NCBI RefSeq assembly: GCF_021018895.1
Contig: NC_079376.1
Coordinates: 21,579,001 to 21,643,000 of the forward strand
Direction of reading: 5' to 3'
Length of the DNA stretch: 64,000 nt
From: Seriola aureovittata
Taxonomy: Eukaryota > Chordata > Actinopteri > Carangiformes > Carangidae
Numbering within the stretch: the first letter of the stretch is position 1; every line of letters begins with the position of its first letter. A program made the translations under genes and the position numbers. Positions 60,650 through 64,000 of this stretch are shown piece by piece. The notes below the pieces were generated by a model. The model saw only the letters and a list, made by a program, of their open reading frames with translations. It had not been told where the DNA came from and searched no databases.

Positions 60650-62172
60650 AAGTAAGCAAATAAAATCTTGTGTATAGAATAAACGTGTCATGTCATTTGA
60701 AATTCATATATATTTCTTCATATTTATTTCTATAATTCACATTGTGAGCTTTTATAATAGCATATAATGATAAAAAAAATGAAGATAGAAATCATGAATT
60801 TGTTCTCATCAGACAATATAAGTTATGACAACACTGTGTGTGTAGTTTCTATCTGATAAAACATGTTTTGCAGGAAAATACATTTCAAAGGAGTCTTTAA
60901 TTAAAACTCTGTTCAACATTATGAAGAATCCAGAGTTCAGTATGAGGGGATGTCCAGTTCTGTTGTATTATTTCTAAAGCCTTTTCACTACAGTGATAGT
61001 ACACAAAAGCAAGTTAGAGAAGTCATTGTAAATGTAAAGCCCTCCATGTTCTCTTTGCTGTATTGTTGTATGAGATTAGGTAAACAGCTCAGAGTAGGAC
61101 GGATAGCAGCGAGGGATGAGATTGTACTGTTAATGACCTGCTGAAAGCGACTGTGTCCAGCAGTTGAAAAACAGCTAATTACATTCCCCATAGCAGAATC
61201 GTGAAATTGTATTACGATGGAAAAGTAGAAGATTTAAAAATAAAGAGATGACACCTTAGAAACACTGCACTTCTATTGCAAACTGGTCCCCGGCCACACC
61301 CTTGCTTTGTGTGAATTGCCTCGCAGAGAGAAAGGTTTTCCCTGGACAAATAGCATTTTTCCAATTCAGACCTTCCTCACTCTCTGTTCCCTGCAAGGTC
61401 CTCGTGCGCTTGAGGTCACTCGTTACATTTCTCTCTTTCTTCTGGAAGGATCGCTCTCTTTGTTTGGTCTCTCCTAATTTATCCTGGGAACACAATCAAC
61501 AATATTTTTCCTTGTGTGTGTGCTCCTTGTGATTTGCTGAGGTGGTTCTTAATAACTCCTCTAATTACTTCTAAGCCAGATAAAGGTTGCTTACTAGGAT
61601 GTCAGCATAAAAAACAACATGAAGACGTTTTCTTACCCTAACGTTAATCTCCCTCTGTCTTGCATTGATGATCATCTGTGGTCCTTTATAGCTTACGTGA
61701 TACACTACGTTACTAAAAAAAAAAGAAAAAACAAAAGTTCCCCTAGTATCAGTTTCTGGTCAGATCTGCTTTGCCGTGTTGTTTCTTGGTTGTCAGCAAT
61801 TCTATTACAGTACATGACTGGGAGTGTCTGGGAGCGTATGTAATATTTTTCATGCTAAAAACGATATTCTACACCCTGTTATACTTTCAATTCGTGTTCA
61901 AGTTCAAGTTCAGTGTATTTTTCTGTCTCTGCTCATCTCAGGGATTTAATCTACTCAAACCGCACAGCTCAGCTAAAGTTGTCTGTGTGTCACGCTGACC
62001 CAACAGCCTGTGCCACGACATCCTTCTTTTTCAGACAGAGTTGGGAGCTAAAGCTGAAACTCTGGCCAAAATCTGTAAGCTGGAAAGCCACTTTGGGCTG
62101 TTCCCCCTAAGGCATAATTACAAAAAAGGAAAAGAGAAGTAGTCATGGGTAGAAGGGCCTTAGGTCACTCAC
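60650..62172. other. Stretch without a recognisable gene
   Basis: No gene recognised. The 61000-61210 part is repeat-free and could be non-coding regulatory DNA. Confidence 0.45.
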
Positions 62173-62354
62173 TTCTGAACATCTGTTCCCTCTGCAGGAG
62201 CTTCTTGATCCATTATATCAGAGGGGGAAAATAATGGAGCCGGAGGGAGGGTCGTTGGCTGTATCACAGGGAAGGTCTGAGACGATGGGAAGGTTGCTGG
62301 TATTATACTACTGTCGACTGACTCCACAGGATTCAGTCGACCTCTGCTTGGCAT
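62173..62354 (-). other. Candidate exon, unknown gene (low confidence)
   Basis: A minus-strand frame reads FPVIQPTTLPPAPLFSPSD followed by IMDQEAPAEGTDVQ. It ends at a strong donor: CAGAA/GTGAGTGACC, with GTGAGT at 62167-62172. The frame is open leftwards on that strand past an ATG at 62354 and then meets a TGA. Several AG acceptors exist between 62240 and 62390, so the 5' edge is unresolved. A Pro/Ser/Thr-rich peptide could be part of an extracellular or linker region. I do not recognise a family, and chance is quite possible. Confidence 0.22.
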
Positions 62355-64000
62355 CGTGTGAGAATGTAGTCTTCAGCAAGAAACGCAACCTCTCAGAAGA
62401 CTTTCCTGGAGAGCACCAAGTGTTGTTGACGGTGAGCAATGTGGGAAAAATAAAGTGAGCATATTTTGTCCTTGTGAGGGCAAATTACAAATTCTAATCT
62501 TTGTAGCAAATGAATTTGCTCATTTGCATCCGATGAGGGGATTAGTGCAACAGAATGACTGCAAGCCTCACATCTGGGAACTCCATGCAGGTCTGCAAAT
62601 CAAAGGGAAGAGAGTAGGGTGCTCGTAATCAAAGTGCATCACTTCCTTTCCTGTCCTGTCATGTCAAGTATTATCAAAATAGGATTCACCAAAGTCAGTA
62701 TCATTATCATCACCTGGAAACCATAAGTTTTTGGGGCAGGGCATTTTTTACTTTTATTCTGCCAAAGTGAGAGAGAGAAAAGAGTCAGGCAGAGAGAGCA
62801 AGGGGGCATTAGCAACGTGTGAAAAAAACTGCCACAATCCAAGTAATGCTAACAGTAAATAGGAAGAGCCGTTAGAGATTAGCTTGATGTTTGATCACAA
62901 AAGTTATGTGTCCATTCTAATCCTCATTGGGTAGAAAAATTAACATTTTCATTTTTTCATATTTAAATGACATATAGCATTTAAGTCACACCTAACAAAC
63001 TACTTCTAAGAATATTTAACTATTTTTGTCACTGGTAAACAACAATACATTATTTACACTATTTAAAGTCCAGCAAAAGCTCAGTTGGACAAAAAGGCAG
63101 CTAGCATTATATTTTCACTGAAAGACTTTCAGAGAAAGACAAACCTTGAAAGAAAAGGAACACAGTAACTCTGTCATTGTGTTCCTTGACAACTGCAGAC
63201 AAAGCTATGGCCTTGTGAAATTTGATTCTCCTCCATATTGTTGAATAATCTCCAACTTGGACATGTGTCTGACGGGAAGGTCACAGTGGGTATTTCAACT
63301 CTGGAGCTGTGCCCGGCTGCAGCGCCCTGGCCACAGGGTGAGTCAGCACTCAGGCCTGGTGGTCACTCAGATTATCCTCCTCGTGTAAAAGACTGGAGAC
63401 TTTGGCCTTGGCCCGTGACTCAGAAGCAGTCAGAGAAAATTTATTAAAGCGGGTTTGATGCGGTCACTCCACTCTGGCTCAGTGTGTGTGGCACGAAATG
63501 GTTCAACACTCACCAAAATTGAAGTTTGTGCGTGATCCTGGCAACAGCCAGTGGGAGGTTAGCTCACAGAGGATACACAAGACTGAGCGACTTTAACTCA
63601 TTTCACATCAGTGCACATTTTCACAAGTCAACTTAGCTCTCTCCATATAACTTCTTACAAAAATAGCATTTGCAGAAAATATTACATATATATTGTCATA
63701 CATTTATAGGATTATAGGACAGTAAGTGTGCAACAATCAGACTGTGAACTTTTTATAAAATAGATCCCATAATAATTTCCCTTCACTTTAAACTTTTTGT
63801 TTGCATAACAATATTGATAAGAATATGGGTAACACTTTAGCCCCTTGTTTTTAGTATTAATAAGCAGTATATAAACAACTGATAACATACCGTAACACAT
63901 TGTAAATGTAGTTGTAAGCAGGTGTATGAATGCATTTGTCCACAGCTAATTCTGCTGTCAAGCCTCCGTCACATGTGATGAATGAGTGATAATATAACAC
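62355..64000. other. Stretch without a recognisable gene
   Basis: Unclassified DNA to the end of the window. No repeat, RNA gene or exon was recognised. Confidence 0.5.

Overview
The window looks like non-coding DNA from a ray-finned fish, probably a percomorph teleost. The evidence is the composition (AT-rich, with long CA/TG, GA/CT and TTA microsatellites) and the mix of interspersed repeats: Tc1-type transposon fossils with the usual fish 'TGCATTCAGA' ends, a tRNA-derived SINE ending in 'AATAAAGGCAAAAA', TTAA-flanked piggyBac-like MITEs, hAT-like MITEs, Ty3/gypsy remnants and solo LTRs. Family names rest on my memory of fish repeats and on termini and target-site duplications (TSDs) read directly. 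No database search was possible.

I found no protein-coding gene I would defend. The longer open frames lie in simple repeats or antisense to transposon relics, or have no recognisable content. Three short minus-strand segments have exon-like features and are listed as low-confidence candidates: 22308-22405, 26057-26302 and 62173-62354. The window is most likely a large intron or an intergenic stretch.

Layout. 0-9 kb: mostly unclassified sequence, a GA and a TG microsatellite, a diverged repeat present twice in direct orientation (3403-3963 and 8679-9073, the first carrying an insertion the second lacks), a TTAA MITE with a long hairpin (6099-6560), an hAT-like insertion (6638-7024) beside a broken acidic reading frame, and a tandem-unit fish repeat with a second element inside it. 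9-20 kb: a Tc1 fossil, MITEs at 13.2, 14.2 and 15.5 kb, a Tc1 end fragment, a 30-bp minisatellite, and two hAT-type elements, the second with an 8-bp TSD matching at 7 positions. 20-35 kb: the first of three copies of a long-TIR TTAA MITE, a 219-bp CT tract, an hAT relic sharing its end with the 19.7-kb element, a canonical minus-strand solo LTR with perfect 5-bp TSDs, a second Tc1 fossil and an LTR-like tract. 35-53 kb: largely unclassified, with a SINE, a near-perfect 60-bp hairpin at 41.0 kb, an inverted copy of the TTAA MITE, a decayed tandem array at 45.8-46.5 kb, and high-copy fish repeats at 44.5 and 48.3 kb. 53.5-55.7 kb: a nest of an hAT transposase C-terminus beside a decayed gypsy pol (RT, RNase H, integrase) interrupted by a solo LTR with perfect TSDs. 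56-64 kb: quiet sequence with possible conserved non-coding blocks and the third copy of the TTAA MITE.

No genes can be described as working together. The biological content is the layered history of transposition plus a few regulatory-looking or structure-forming segments.
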